A stretch of DNA of 64,000 nt from NCBI GenBank assembly GCA_000169995.1, contig AAZW01000013.1:45736-109735 (forward strand). The letters run 5' to 3'. The notes below the pieces were generated by a model. The model ran no database searches, was not told the origin of the DNA, and saw only the letters and a list, made by a program, of their open reading frames with translations. The position numbers were made by a program, and so were the translations under genes. Shown here one piece after another: positions 52,407 to 63,388 of this stretch. The stretch comes from Vibrionales bacterium SWAT-3. GTDB taxonomy: Bacteria > Pseudomonadota > Gammaproteobacteria > Enterobacterales > Vibrionaceae. Each line of letters starts with the position of its first letter. Position 1 is the first letter of the stretch.

Positions 52407-53460
52407 TAGTTGGAAAAAAGCCATCTTATCACCGTCAGCAACACTAAAAGATGCGCTACAAATTATAGACTCAGAAGCACTGCGTGGTGCATTAGTCGTT
52501 AACTCCTCTCAAGCATTATTAGGTGTGGTAACTGATGGAGACATTCGTCGAGGGCTTTTATCAGGAAAAAACCTCGAAGCTCCTGTAGCGGACGTAATGA
52601 ACCGCTCACCAATGACCGCGAATTCAGAGAGCTCAAGAGAGTACTTGATTGAGCAAATGAACAAGCTTGATATTCTGTTTATTCCAATCGTAGACGATGG
52701 CAGATTAGTTGGCTTAGAAACCTTGCATCGTGCCTTAGTTAATAAGCCCAACTATCAAAACCCTGTGTTCATTATGGCTGGAGGTTTTGGCACTCGCCTT
52801 AAACCTTTAACAGATAGTTGTCCGAAACCTATGCTAAAGGTTGGCGGGAAACCGATCCTTGAAACGTTGATACGTAACTTTATAAAAGCGGGTTTCCAAA
52901 ACTTTTATATTTCGACTCACTACATGCCAGAGCAAATTGAGAACTACTTTGGAGATGGTACCGACCTAGGCGTGAATATCACTTACGTTCATGAAGATGA
53001 GCCACTTGGTACCGGAGGGGCGCTAGGACTTCTACCTGATGATTTACCGAAAGGGTTACCGCTCATAATGATGAATGGAGATGTACTGACCAAGGTGGAT
53101 TTTCAGCGCCTACTTGATTTCCATAATGAAAATCAAGCTGACACAACAATGTGTGTGCGAGAGTACGATTATCAAATCCCTTATGGTGTGATCAATGGAG
53201 AAGGAAACAAAATAACGAGTATGGTTGAAAAACCAATTCAACGTTTCTTTGTTAATGCTGGTATATATGTGGTTTCTCCAGAAGTGATTCACTCGGTTCC
53301 CCTGAATCACAAAATTGATATGCCGACTTTGCTAGAACAGCACATGGAACAAAGAAACAATATCCTCATGTTTCCTATTCATGAATATTGGCTTGATATT
53401 GGTCGTATGGATGATTTCAATCGTGCACAAGCTGATATTCACAGTTTAGGGATGTTCTAA
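52399..53460 (+). CDS. CBS-domain nucleotidyltransferase, PtmE-like
   Basis: 353 residues from the ATG at 52399, overlapping the previous gene by 8 bases. Two CBS motifs (about 8-118) precede a sugar nucleotidyltransferase domain with Met-Ala-Gly-Gly-Phe-Gly-Thr-Arg-Leu-Lys-Pro-Leu-Thr, Pro-Lys-Pro-Met-Leu, and Asn-Gly-Asp-Val. This architecture matches Campylobacter PtmE, a glucosamine-1-phosphate guanylyltransferase that starts the GDP-linked legionaminic route. The guanylyl preference here is inferred. Confidence 0.8.
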   Translation: MINSWKKAILSPSATLKDALQIIDSEALRGALVVNSSQALLGVVTDGDIRRGLLSGKNLEAPVADVMNRSPMTANSESSREYLIEQMNKLDILFIPIVDDGRLVGLETLHRALVNKPNYQNPVFIMAGGFGTRLKPLTDSCPKPMLKVGGKPILETLIRNFIKAGFQNFYISTHYMPEQIENYFGDGTDLGVNITYVHEDEPLGTGGALGLLPDDLPKGLPLIMMNGDVLTKVDFQRLLDFHNENQADTTMCVREYDYQIPYGVINGEGNKITSMVEKPIQRFFVNAGIYVVSPEVIHSVPLNHKIDMPTLLEQHMEQRNNILMFPIHEYWLDIGRMDDFNRAQADIHSLGMF

Positions 53461-54152
53461 TGATTAATGGAAAAAAGGTCTTAGCACTTATTCCTGCTCG
53501 TAGTGGTAGTAAACGACTTCCAAGAAAAAATGTACTGCCTCTAGCTGGAAAACCACTGATTGGGTGGTCAATCGACACAGCTAAGGACAGTAAATATATC
53601 GATCAAATATTCGTTAGCACTGATGATACGGAGATAGCGGATGTCTCCTCCCTGTTTGGTGTCGATGTTCCAGAGCTAAGACCTGAATACTTAGCATCAG
53701 ATACGGCAACGACAGAGAGTGTTCTAACTTATACGTTAGGAAAATTTGGAAGTGACGTCGATATAATTGTACTGCTCCAACCAACATCTCCATTGCGCAC
53801 GACTCAACATATCGATGAAGCATTGGATCTATTCATTGAAAAACAGGCTTTCTCTGTAGTTTCCGTTACACCATGTGAGCACCCACCGCTTTGGGCTAAC
53901 ACGCTCCCTGAAGATGGCACTATGGAAGACTTTATTCGTCCAGAAGCACTAAAGCGATCACAAGATTGCGGTGATTTTTTCCGATTCAATGGGGCTATTT
54001 ACATCTTTGATGTTCGAAAGTTTATGGAGTACGGCGAAATTAGATACACGGATGAGTCCTTCGCCTACGTGATGGAGAATCGAGTTTCTTTTGATATTGA
54101 CCAACAATTAGACTTTGAGCTTGCCGAGTTTTTTATGAACAAAGAGGGCTAA
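53460..54152 (+). CDS. legF: CMP-legionaminate synthetase (LegF/NeuA type)
   Basis: 230 residues, usual length. The CMP-nonulosonate synthetase signature Leu-Ile-Pro-Ala-Arg-Ser-Gly-Ser-Lys-Arg-Leu-Pro-Arg-Lys-Asn and Leu-Leu-Gln-Pro-Thr-Ser-Pro-Leu-Arg are clear. It activates the acid sugar for the transferase. Its ATG overlaps the preceding stop by one base (TAATG). Last gene of the operon. Confidence 0.9.
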   Translation: MINGKKVLALIPARSGSKRLPRKNVLPLAGKPLIGWSIDTAKDSKYIDQIFVSTDDTEIADVSSLFGVDVPELRPEYLASDTATTESVLTYTLGKFGSDVDIIVLLQPTSPLRTTQHIDEALDLFIEKQAFSVVSVTPCEHPPLWANTLPEDGTMEDFIRPEALKRSQDCGDFFRFNGAIYIFDVRKFMEYGEIRYTDESFAYVMENRVSFDIDQQLDFELAEFFMNKEG

Positions 54153-54163
54153 ATAGCCCTCTT
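54142..54163. terminator. Hairpin between convergent legF and GT4 genes
   Basis: AAGAGGGCT (54142-54150) and AGCCCTCTT (54155-54163) pair across AAAT and include the legF stop codon. Neither side has a strong T-run, so efficiency is uncertain. It is the only structure between the two convergent genes. Confidence 0.5.
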
Positions 54164-54172
54164 GACTCTATA

Positions 54173-55252
54173 TTACTGCTTAAGTAACGTCTCAAAAAAT
54201 TCCAGATGCTTTTTCACGGTCACTCGTGAACTAAAGCTTTCATCTAGGCGCTTCTTGGCCGCTTCACTCATGGCTGTGCACTTGGCCTTGTCTTGTGCGA
54301 GCTTATCCATAGCTTCGCCCAACGCTTTAGCGTCACCTGTTGGGACAATATAACCCGTTTCACCATCCACAACGAGTTCTGGGGCACCGCCGGTGGTCGT
54401 CACGACTGAAGTTGTGCCGTTTGCCATTGCTTCCACAATAGTGCGTGGTAGCCCTTCTCCGCTGATCGATGGTTGAACTTGAAAGTCTGCCATACACATG
54501 ATCGAAGGAATGTCAGTTCGATGACCAATGTAATGAATTCGTTCATTCATAGGGCTCGCTTTTATCTCATCAAAGTGAGGCTCATAACCACTACCCGCTA
54601 AGACCAGATGGAAGTTGGGGGCCGAAATGAATTTGGTAGCTTCAAGCAAAACGGAAATACCTTTACTTGGCCTTACGTGCGCTGCGGTAATCGCAACAAC
54701 ATCCTCTTCACTCACACCAAATTCAGAGCGCTCAGTTGGTGGCACCTTGTACCAATCTAATTCGTGCCCTTTGTATATGGTAACAACGTTATCTTTGTTC
54801 TTCCAAACGCGCTTCACTACATCCTGTCGCACTGCTTCAGACACACACACAATGCCATCCACACGAGGATGGAGCTGAGTTAGGTAAGCACTTGGGTCAT
54901 GTCGATATAGCCCGCCAGTAGTTCCTCGATAAACAACCAACTTAACGTCAAAGCCAATACACGCAAAAGCTGCATTGGGGATTGTCTTAGAGTTAAAAGC
55001 ATAGCAGATGTCGTAATTGTGCGTTTTTAACTCATGACGGATCTTTTTAATGGTATCAAAACAAATTTTACGTTTAGGGTAGCCATCAACAACTCGAATG
55101 CCGTGCTCTTCTAGCTTAGATACGTGCTCAGATTCTCCCTGAGTCATGATCGTCACTTGGTGCCCTTGACGAACTAGCTCGATAAAAATCGCAGCTTCTG
55201 GACGCAAACTGTTCCATGCATGTAAGTAAGATGCACAAACTAAAATCTTCAT
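54173..55252 (-). CDS. GT4-family glycosyltransferase (core/LPS)
   Basis: 359 residues. GT-B fold with Cys-Ala-Ser-Tyr-Leu-His-Ala-Trp near the start, Tyr-Arg-Gly-Thr-Thr-Gly-Gly, His-Val-Arg-Pro-Ser-Lys-Gly-Ile, and the donor-site Gly-Glu-Gly-Leu-Pro-Arg-Thr-Ile-Val-Glu-Ala-Met-Ala-Asn-Gly. It lies 10 nt after the WaaE-like gene, so it probably extends the lipopolysaccharide core. Donor sugar is unknown. Confidence 0.85.
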   Translation of the reverse strand: MKILVCASYLHAWNSLRPEAAIFIELVRQGHQVTIMTQGESEHVSKLEEHGIRVVDGYPKRKICFDTIKKIRHELKTHNYDICYAFNSKTIPNAAFACIGFDVKLVVYRGTTGGLYRHDPSAYLTQLHPRVDGIVCVSEAVRQDVVKRVWKNKDNVVTIYKGHELDWYKVPPTERSEFGVSEEDVVAITAAHVRPSKGISVLLEATKFISAPNFHLVLAGSGYEPHFDEIKASPMNERIHYIGHRTDIPSIMCMADFQVQPSISGEGLPRTIVEAMANGTTSVVTTTGGAPELVVDGETGYIVPTGDAKALGEAMDKLAQDKAKCTAMSEAAKKRLDESFSSRVTVKKHLEFFETLLKQ

Positions 55253-55262
55253 CTATCGGTTC

Positions 55263-56054
55263 CTATTTAGCTTGGTCTGTTGAACGGTCTTCTGAGCGAT
55301 TTTCAAGAATCCACAAACCGACATATTTATTGAAATTCACCTGAGCGTAAGTCATCGCCATAATGAAACCGACACTACCATCCATAAAGCCACGACGGAT
55401 AATGTACACAAGGAAGAACGTCCACATCGCCCTTAACAGAGCGAGGAACAAGCCATGTGATTTCTTGCCTTTACGATGGTATTTTTGAGAGCCAAGCCAA
55501 GCATATTGCGCCGCTTTATCTAAGCCGTGCCCATAATCTCGATGGGTATAGTGGAGCAAGTAGCCTTTCAGGGTACCCGTCGTTCCTTGTTCCGGTACAA
55601 CGGTTTCGTGCACTTCATCCAAGGTATATCGAGAGCCCTCTCTTTTGAAGAGTCTTAACACAGCGCGAGCACTACGCCCATACTTAAGTGTTGTTCCATA
55701 GAGCGTCACTCCCCAAGGAAGTTTGTAAGCAGTATGTTTGATTTGATCTTGTTTTAATAAATCAACAAGAGCCTTACTCATTTCAGGGTCTAAAGCTTCA
55801 TCTGCATCGATTGATAGCACCCAATCACATGTCGCTTTATCTAACGCTCGTTGCTTTTGCTTACCAAAGCCCGGCCAATCGGTGATCGTCACGTTGTCTG
55901 TGTATTTTTGGCATATCTCAACGGTTGCGTCCGTTGAACCGCTGTCTAACACAATTAGCTCATCGGCAATATCAACCACAGATTTAAGGCAAGTTTCAAT
56001 TCGGTCTTCTTCATTCTTGGTAATAACAATGACAGACAGGGTATGTTTTCTCAT
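55263..56054 (-). CDS. WaaE/KdtX-like GT2 core glycosyltransferase
   Basis: 263 residues. Ser-Val-Ile-Val-Ile-Thr-Lys-Asn-Glu-Glu-Asp-Arg-Ile, Val-Leu-Asp-Ser-Gly-Ser-Thr-Asp, and Leu-Ser-Ile-Asp-Ala-Asp-Glu-Ala-Leu are the WaaE-type motifs. A C-terminal hydrophobic segment near 205-225 is also usual. WaaE adds beta-1,4-glucose to heptose I. It is followed by the GT4 gene and preceded by the CDP-glycerol transferase-like gene, all on one strand. Confidence 0.88.
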   Translation of the reverse strand: MRKHTLSVIVITKNEEDRIETCLKSVVDIADELIVLDSGSTDATVEICQKYTDNVTITDWPGFGKQKQRALDKATCDWVLSIDADEALDPEMSKALVDLLKQDQIKHTAYKLPWGVTLYGTTLKYGRSARAVLRLFKREGSRYTLDEVHETVVPEQGTTGTLKGYLLHYTHRDYGHGLDKAAQYAWLGSQKYHRKGKKSHGLFLALLRAMWTFFLVYIIRRGFMDGSVGFIMAMTYAQVNFNKYVGLWILENRSEDRSTDQAK

Positions 56055-56063
56055 TATTCGGCC

Positions 56064-57119
56064 CTAGAATTTCCAATAGTTTAAAGATTTACGGATTTTA
56101 AAGTTACGAATCCAATTTTTTGGTTTTTTATCCTGCCAACCACTTTCTAGCACATCAGTAATAACATTCAGAACCCTAGCTGAGGATTGCCCGTCCAAAT
56201 ATGGTGTTATTGATGGACCATAATTAGCAATAGCTTTGTCTCTTGCTTCATCCGGTAGCATCGCTTGTTGAATTGCTGATTCTAACTGCTCTGCTTGGGT
56301 AATATTGATGAAGCTCGCTTGAGGAGCTCGGTTATTTACCGTAACAACCGGCTTATTGAGCAACAAAAACTCCTGAAAGATTGATGAGTTGTCACACACC
56401 ATCACATCCGCACGGTGCTGCATTTCAACCACTCGATCATTGTCGAAGAACAAAAGGTTATCGCCTTCCAACGCCTGATATTTTTCTCGTGTCTCTTGCT
56501 TCATTTTAGGATGCAGTGTAACCAACCATTGCCACTGGCTCAGTTTGCTTTGGCGCTTAAGTTCTTCATAAACCAACTCAGCACAAGATAAGCTTGGCGA
56601 AAAAGTGGAAGCGAATAGAATTTGAGGTCTATCAAAATTACTCTCACTAGCTTGGTAATTAAACAAGCTATCTAGCTTCAACCACCCAGTCTCTTTGACT
56701 TGAAAATAGCCACGCTGCTTAGCTAATGGCTCCAATGAGTTGGTTCTTTCATGACCTTCTGTGCAATATAAGTCAAATAGACCACGCTCAGGATATAAGT
56801 TCCCTCGTTTACTCTCATTCAAACCATGAAACACTTGTACCTTCAAACCTGGGATAAAAGCAGGAACGCGATCACCGGGTACTAAAACAGCAGAAGGGTT
56901 ATAGGCGACAGCTTCTGTCAAAGACACGCGCTGCTCTTGCTCTAATAAGAGATGTTCAGAAGCATCCTCACCAACGAGCAACCACTTTACGTCATGGCCA
57001 AGTTGCTTCGCGTAGTTATAAAATGGACGAAGGATAGCAAATGAGTAGTTTTGCTCGACATAGAGCAAAAAACGATAGGATTGATCGGTTTGAATAAGCG
57101 ATGAGATAGAGTTCACCAT
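56064..57119 (-). CDS. CDP-glycerol glycerophosphotransferase-like protein
   Basis: 351 residues. The Glyphos_transf-type features are Val-Phe-His-Gly-Leu-Asn-Glu-Ser-Lys-Arg-Gly near 93, Thr-Leu-His-Pro-Lys near 203, and Val-Cys-Asp-Asn-Ser-Ser-Ile-Phe-Gln-Glu near 245. The His and Ser/Asp residues fit the fold of the TagB/TagF group, though the protein is shorter and probably soluble. It might add phosphoglycerol or a sugar to core. No CDP-glycerol synthase is in the window, so donor identity is open. Confidence 0.72.
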   Translation of the reverse strand: MVNSISSLIQTDQSYRFLLYVEQNYSFAILRPFYNYAKQLGHDVKWLLVGEDASEHLLLEQEQRVSLTEAVAYNPSAVLVPGDRVPAFIPGLKVQVFHGLNESKRGNLYPERGLFDLYCTEGHERTNSLEPLAKQRGYFQVKETGWLKLDSLFNYQASESNFDRPQILFASTFSPSLSCAELVYEELKRQSKLSQWQWLVTLHPKMKQETREKYQALEGDNLLFFDNDRVVEMQHRADVMVCDNSSIFQEFLLLNKPVVTVNNRAPQASFINITQAEQLESAIQQAMLPDEARDKAIANYGPSITPYLDGQSSARVLNVITDVLESGWQDKKPKNWIRNFKIRKSLNYWKF

Positions 57120-57227
57120 TTCCGTTTGAAAGTGTCACTAAGCATTTAATTATAACGCTCTTTACTTTCGAGATTGAAGAAAATACTCTTCTGATTACTG
57201 ATTTTACCCTCTGGTGTCACTGTTCTT

Positions 57228-58502
57228 ATGCTTATACGACTTATATACACTCTTATATTGTCATTGGCCTCTCCACTGCTCCTCTATGGGCTTTATAAGA
57301 GCAAACCCGGCAAACCAAGTTTCGGTAAGCGCTGGAAAGAGCATTTCGGTATTACACCGCAGATTCAAGGCAAAAGCCCGATCTGGATTCATGCGGTGTC
57401 GGTAGGTGAATCTATTGCTGCGATACCTATTATCAAGCAATTGAAGCAGCGAGACCCAAATCAAGCCATCATCGTTACCACGACAACCAGCACAGGTGCA
57501 GAACAAATAGACAAACTTGGTGGTTTGGTCGAGCATCGCTACATGCCGATTGATTTTTCTTGGTGTGTGCGAGGCTTCCTTAAATCAGTAAAACCAAAGC
57601 AAATGTTGATTATGGAAACAGAGCTTTGGCCAAACACGTTACATTGCGTCGCAAACGCTGGGATTCCTATTTCAGTACTCAACGCACGTCTATCTGAACG
57701 TTCATGCCAGCGCTACGCCAAATTCCAGCCTGTATTTAACCTTCTAGCTAAAAAACTATCTCAGGTACTCTGCCAATACCCTAGTGATGCGGAGCGTTTT
57801 GTTAGACTAGGCCTAGATAAAGCTTCTGTGCATGTGACGGGCTCTATCAAGTTTGATATTGAAGTCTCTGCTGAACAAGTTGAAGAAGGCAAAGCATTAA
57901 GGGAGCAATTGGGCTTTAATCGCGATATCTGGATTGCGGCTAGCACCCACCAAGGTGAAGACGATGTTGTTTTAGATGCTCATAAGCAGCTTTTAAAAGA
58001 CAATCCAAATGCATTGCTGATGATCGTGCCTCGCCACCCAGAGCGATTTAACCAAGTGGCAGAGCTCGCTAAGCAGTACGGCTTCAAGACTATAACTAGA
58101 ACGAGTCAGCAACCATTAACATCTGATGTTGAAGTGTATATCGCTGATACCATGGGCGAAATGTTGGTACTACTCGGCGGTGCTGATGTCTGTTTTATGG
58201 GCGGAAGCCTTGTTGGAGATAAAGTTGGAGGGCATAACTTGCTAGAGCCAGCAGCCCTCAAGTTGCCTCTGCTAAATGGCCCTAGCTACTTTAATTTTAG
58301 CGAGATCACCGACAAACTGCTTGAAGCTCAAGCTGTCACTATTTGTCAAAACAGCAATGAAATTGTAGGCCAGCTAAAAGAGCTGTTCACACAACCTAAG
58401 TTACTTAAAGACAAAGGCTTAGCGGCTTATCAAGTAGTTGAACAGAACCGAGGGGCGTTGGATAAAACCTTGAGTTTTTTTAATCCTCGACTAAACCATT
58501 AA
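57228..58502 (+). CDS. waaA: Kdo transferase WaaA (KdtA)
   Basis: 424 residues. An N-terminal membrane anchor (about 3-22) is followed by a GT-B fold with Trp-Ile-His-Ala-Val-Ser-Val-Gly-Glu, Met-Glu-Thr-Glu-Leu-Trp-Pro-Asn, Gly-Ser-Ile-Lys-Phe-Asp, Ser-Thr-His-Gln-Gly-Glu-Asp, and Gly-Gly-His-Asn-Leu-Leu-Glu-Pro-Ala. It transfers Kdo to lipid IVA. With kdkA nearby, single-Kdo addition is likely. Divergent from the gene at 56064. Confidence 0.96.
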   Translation: MLIRLIYTLILSLASPLLLYGLYKSKPGKPSFGKRWKEHFGITPQIQGKSPIWIHAVSVGESIAAIPIIKQLKQRDPNQAIIVTTTTSTGAEQIDKLGGLVEHRYMPIDFSWCVRGFLKSVKPKQMLIMETELWPNTLHCVANAGIPISVLNARLSERSCQRYAKFQPVFNLLAKKLSQVLCQYPSDAERFVRLGLDKASVHVTGSIKFDIEVSAEQVEEGKALREQLGFNRDIWIAASTHQGEDDVVLDAHKQLLKDNPNALLMIVPRHPERFNQVAELAKQYGFKTITRTSQQPLTSDVEVYIADTMGEMLVLLGGADVCFMGGSLVGDKVGGHNLLEPAALKLPLLNGPSYFNFSEITDKLLEAQAVTICQNSNEIVGQLKELFTQPKLLKDKGLAAYQVVEQNRGALDKTLSFFNPRLNH

Positions 58503-58562
58503 GTAGTATCCAAATGTAAAAGTGATTATAGTTTAGTCAGTTTTTAGAGATTCAGAGGTTAT

Positions 58563-59051
58563 ATGTTCTACTTGATCGGTTCTGCCATATTTCGAGCGTT
58601 AGAAAAAGCCCACATCAAAGAGAAAGAAGCTAAATATAAAAGGCGCTACTCTATCGATAGTACATTTGACTTGAAGCGAAGCCACGTAAGGTTTTATGGA
58701 AAAGGCGATATTATTGGTGGCAAAGATTCTTATGTTGGCCACAACACAGCAATACAAGCAATGCCAGGGTATACAGTAACGATAGGTAGAAGAACTCGTA
58801 TTAGCCACAATGTCAGAATGTACACTTCATCAACAGAGACTCAACAAGATTTCACACAGCGACCTTTAAAAAACCATTTTGGCGATATTGCTATTGGAGA
58901 AGGAGTCTGGATTGGTGCTAATACTGTAATCCTCCCTGGGGTAACAATCGGTAACAATGTTGCCATCGGTGCCAATAGTGTGGTTACAAAAGATATACCT
59001 TCAAATACTGTTTATGGTGGTGTACCTGCTAGATTTATAAAGAGCAAATAG
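58563..59051 (+). CDS. Hexapeptide-repeat (LbH) acyltransferase
   Basis: 162 residues. Left-handed beta-helix repeats run from about 45 to 155, with [14 protein letters not shown] near 118 and Val-Tyr-Gly-Gly-Val-Pro-Ala at the end, as in the LacA/WbbJ group. The usual central His may be in Arg-Ile-Ser-His-Asn-Val. It probably O-acetylates a core or O-chain sugar. It ends 2 nt before the converging kdkA stop. Confidence 0.85.
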   Translation: MFYLIGSAIFRALEKAHIKEKEAKYKRRYSIDSTFDLKRSHVRFYGKGDIIGGKDSYVGHNTAIQAMPGYTVTIGRRTRISHNVRMYTSSTETQQDFTQRPLKNHFGDIAIGEGVWIGANTVILPGVTIGNNVAIGANSVVTKDIPSNTVYGGVPARFIKSK

Positions 59052-59053
59052 TT

Positions 59054-59773
59054 TTATTCATTTGCTTTGTAGCCCTGAACTAAGGTCTCCCAATCCGACT
59101 CTTGCCATTGAATCTGGCGCTTGTTCACTTCTTTCAAGAACGAGCGCTTTAAGCGATTCAAGTTCCCTTCTTTCCAGTCATCACCCGCTTGCTGACCACA
59201 CTTATCAAAGTCAATAATCCACACCTTTTGTGAATCATCAAGCAGGATATTATGAATGTTGAGATCAGTGTGATTAACCCCAGCATCGTGCATTTTACGT
59301 ATCTCTTGACCAATTTTTTGATAAATATCCGCACCTAGCGAATTAGCTACCAAGACATCAACCAGATCTTTCGCATTGGGAATCCGCTCTGACATCAGAT
59401 CTGCACGATAAAATAGCCCGCTTTTCGCCGCCCGAGCCGCAACTGGCCTAGGTACATTAACGCCAGCGTTAGCCAATACGTTAAGCACATTAAGCTCCAT
59501 CGCGCAGCGCGTACTTTCCCAATCAGAGAATCTATATTGATCTTCAACGAGTTTGCCAAATAGCCCACCACGACGATAGTGACGCAACGCGGCTTGCATT
59601 CCATCAAGTTGAATAAACCAGGTGGTACCACGCCCCTGTGCACTCCCTGAAATAGCATCACGTTGCTGCCAGTATTCAGCCTCAAAGATCTGAACCATCT
59701 CACCCTCCGGCACTTGTGCCAGAAGTTCAGGGTCATACCAAATTATTTGGTTCTTAGTGTTAATAGTTTCCAT
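59054..59773 (-). CDS. kdkA: 3-deoxy-D-manno-octulosonic acid kinase KdkA
   Basis: 239 residues. A kinase fold of the WaaP/KdkA group: Leu-Arg-His-Tyr-Arg-Arg-Gly-Gly near 65, catalytic His-Thr-Asp-Leu-Asn-Ile-His-Asn-Ile-Leu near 167, and metal-binding Ile-Ile-Asp-Phe-Asp-Lys-Cys near 186. It phosphorylates O4 of the single Kdo, as in Vibrio and Haemophilus. Divergent from the heptosyltransferase gene. Confidence 0.93.
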   Translation of the reverse strand: METINTKNQIIWYDPELLAQVPEGEMVQIFEAEYWQQRDAISGSAQGRGTTWFIQLDGMQAALRHYRRGGLFGKLVEDQYRFSDWESTRCAMELNVLNVLANAGVNVPRPVAARAAKSGLFYRADLMSERIPNAKDLVDVLVANSLGADIYQKIGQEIRKMHDAGVNHTDLNIHNILLDDSQKVWIIDFDKCGQQAGDDWKEGNLNRLKRSFLKEVNKRQIQWQESDWETLVQGYKANE

Positions 59774-59868
59774 CTATGAGGCCTTTGGGTCGCTTTTCGT
59801 CATTGCTATTTTACAACTAATGCGAGTATCTGCATAATTCTGATGTTATTCACTTTTTCGGGCTCTTT

Positions 59869-61417
<1,549 letters not shown>

Positions 61418-61433
61418 CCCTGCATTCAAAAAC

Positions 61434-61463
61434 AAAAATAGCGCTCATTGAGCGCTATTTTTT
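61434..61463. terminator. Bidirectional rho-independent terminator
   Basis: AAAATAGCGCTC (61435-61446) pairs perfectly with GAGCGCTATTTT (61450-61461) across 3 nt, with A- and T-runs on either side. It serves the convergent coaD and the broken epimerase gene. Confidence 0.9.
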
Positions 61464-61480
61464 ATGACTGCAATTGGAGT

Positions 61481-62484
61481 TTACAGTGAGTAGTAAGCTT
61501 TATACCAATCTGCGAATGCCTTCGCACCTTCTTGGATTTTAACTTGTGGTTTGTAGCCTACGGCTTCAAACAGATCCTCAGTATCGGCGTAAGTCGCGTA
61601 TACATCACCGGGTTGCATTGGCATGAAGTTCTTCTTCGCTTCGATACCTAAAGCCGTTTCCAATGCTTCGATGTAATCCATCAATTTAACTGGGCTACCA
61701 TGGCCAATATGAATACACGGTATGGTGCTGAGCTAGTTGCTGGCGATCCTTGCTCTACTGTCCAATCTGGCTGTTTTGCTGGAACTCGGTCTTGTACACG
61801 AATTATGCCTTCAACGATATCATCGATATAAGTGAAGTCGCGCATCATGTCGCCGTTGTTGTAAATATCGATCTCTTTGCCCGCCACGATTAAGTTCGCA
61901 AACTTAAACATCGCCATATCTGGGCGGCTCCAAGGACCGTAAACCGTAAAGAAACGTAGGCCTGTTGTCGGCACATCGTATAGATGAGAATAGGTATGCG
62001 CCATTAGTTCATTCGACTTCTTAGTCGCTGCGTACAATGAAATCGGGTGGTCAACGCTATCTGCCGTGTGGAATGGCATTTTCTGGTTCAGGCCATATAC
62101 CGAGCTTGAAGAAGCATAAACTAGGTGTTCAACCTTGTTATGACGGCAGCCTTCCAAAATAGCTAAGTGACCAACAAGGTTGCTGTCCGCATAAGCCATT
62201 GGGTTATCGATTGAGTAACGAACGCCAGCTTGTGCCGCTAAGTGAATCACACGGTCAAATTTTTGCTGTGCGAAAAGCTCAGCGATACCTTCTCTATCAG
62301 CCAGATCAAGCTCGATAAAGGTAAGGTTTTCATGTTCGATACGCTTAAGGCGGTCATGTTTCAGAGAGACTTCGTAGTAGTCATTTAGGTTATCAATACC
62401 AATAACCTCATGTCCTGCCGCACATAGTCGCTCTGACACTGCAGAGCCAATAAAACCAGCAACGCCAGTTACTAAATATTTCAT
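61481..62484 (-). pseudogene. Frameshifted UDP-glucuronate 4-epimerase paralogue
   Basis: The ATG at 62484 opens a full epimerase N-terminus (Gly-Val-Ala-Gly-Phe-Ile-Gly, Tyr-Ala-Ala-Thr-Lys), close along its length to the gene at 18876. Near 61708-61716 the frame slips by one base: the expected Val-Tyr-Asn-Ile-Gly-His-Gly becomes Val-Phe-Ile-Leu-Ala-Met and ends at 61681. The remaining 66 residues (Met-Asp-Tyr-Ile-Glu-Ala-Leu... to 61481) continue in another frame. About 257 plus 67 residues would restore a normal-length enzyme. This is a recent loss of one base or a sequencing error; no other damage is visible. Confidence 0.85.
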
Positions 62485-62575
62485 TCTACTATTCTCAATT
62501 CATATAATTAGTACAATTGTAGCCACTCGCTAGCTTACCGACTAGCAATAAAAAGTGAACACGAGTTCAGATTTT

Positions 62576-63385
62576 CTATACTTGGCACTCTTCACAATAA
62601 AAAGTATTGCGCTGCCCGATTTTGAGCTCTTGAATCAGCGCTTCGCAGCTTGGGCACTTTTCACCTGCTTTACCATACACTTGCAGCTCTTGTGCGAAGT
62701 AGCCTGGTTTACCGTCCGCCTGAGAGAAATCTTTCAACGTCGTGCCACCTTGCTTGATAGCCGTCGCGAGCACTTGTTTGATCTCATCGGTTAACAAGAT
62801 CCATTCGGCTTTGGTTACTTTGTTTGCTGATCGTAACGGGTGAATTCTTGCAGAGAACAAGGCTTCGTTAGCATAGATATTCCCGACGCCAACGACCACT
62901 TTGTTGTCCATTATGAACTGCTTCACCGCAACTTTACGCTTTTCTGCCTTCTCAGCGATGTAGTCAGCATTAAAATCGTCTGTTAACGGCTCAGGGCCAG
63001 AGCCAAGCAACACAGAGTGAACTTCATCAGGCGCCGACCACAACCAAGCGCCAAAACGACGCGGATCGTTATAGCGCAGTACCTTGCCGTTAGTCAGCTT
63101 GAGATCCACGTGATCGTGCTTTGCCGCCGGAAAATCGGCATCTAATACGCGCAGTGAGCCTGACATTCCAAGATGAACAATTGCAGTACCTGTATCAGTT
63201 TCAATCAAAAGGTACTTAGCACGACGTGAGATCGCACGAATCACCTGCCCTTCTAGCTTTTTAAGCTCTTGTGGGATATCCCAGCGTAACTTCGGTGTGC
63301 GAAAGGTAAGTGTCTTAATAGTCTCGCCGACTAAATGAGGCGAGATCCCCATACGGCTTACTTCGACTTCGGGTAATTCAGGCAT
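62576..63385 (-). CDS. mutM: Formamidopyrimidine-DNA glycosylase MutM
   Basis: 269 residues. The N-terminal Pro-Glu-Leu-Pro-Glu-Val-Glu (catalytic Pro2, Glu3), Lys in Leu-Arg-Trp..., His-Leu-Gly-Met-Ser-Gly, and a C-terminal zinc finger (Cys-Pro-Ser-Cys ... Cys-Glu-Glu-Cys) are all present. It removes 8-oxoguanine. A coaD-to-mutM order is conserved at the edge of Vibrio lipopolysaccharide loci. Confidence 0.97.
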   Translation of the reverse strand: MPELPEVEVSRMGISPHLVGETIKTLTFRTPKLRWDIPQELKKLEGQVIRAISRRAKYLLIETDTGTAIVHLGMSGSLRVLDADFPAAKHDHVDLKLTNGKVLRYNDPRRFGAWLWSAPDEVHSVLLGSGPEPLTDDFNADYIAEKAEKRKVAVKQFIMDNKVVVGVGNIYANEALFSARIHPLRSANKVTKAEWILLTDEIKQVLATAIKQGGTTLKDFSQADGKPGYFAQELQVYGKAGEKCPSCEALIQELKIGQRNTFYCEECQV

Positions 63386-63388
63386 AAT

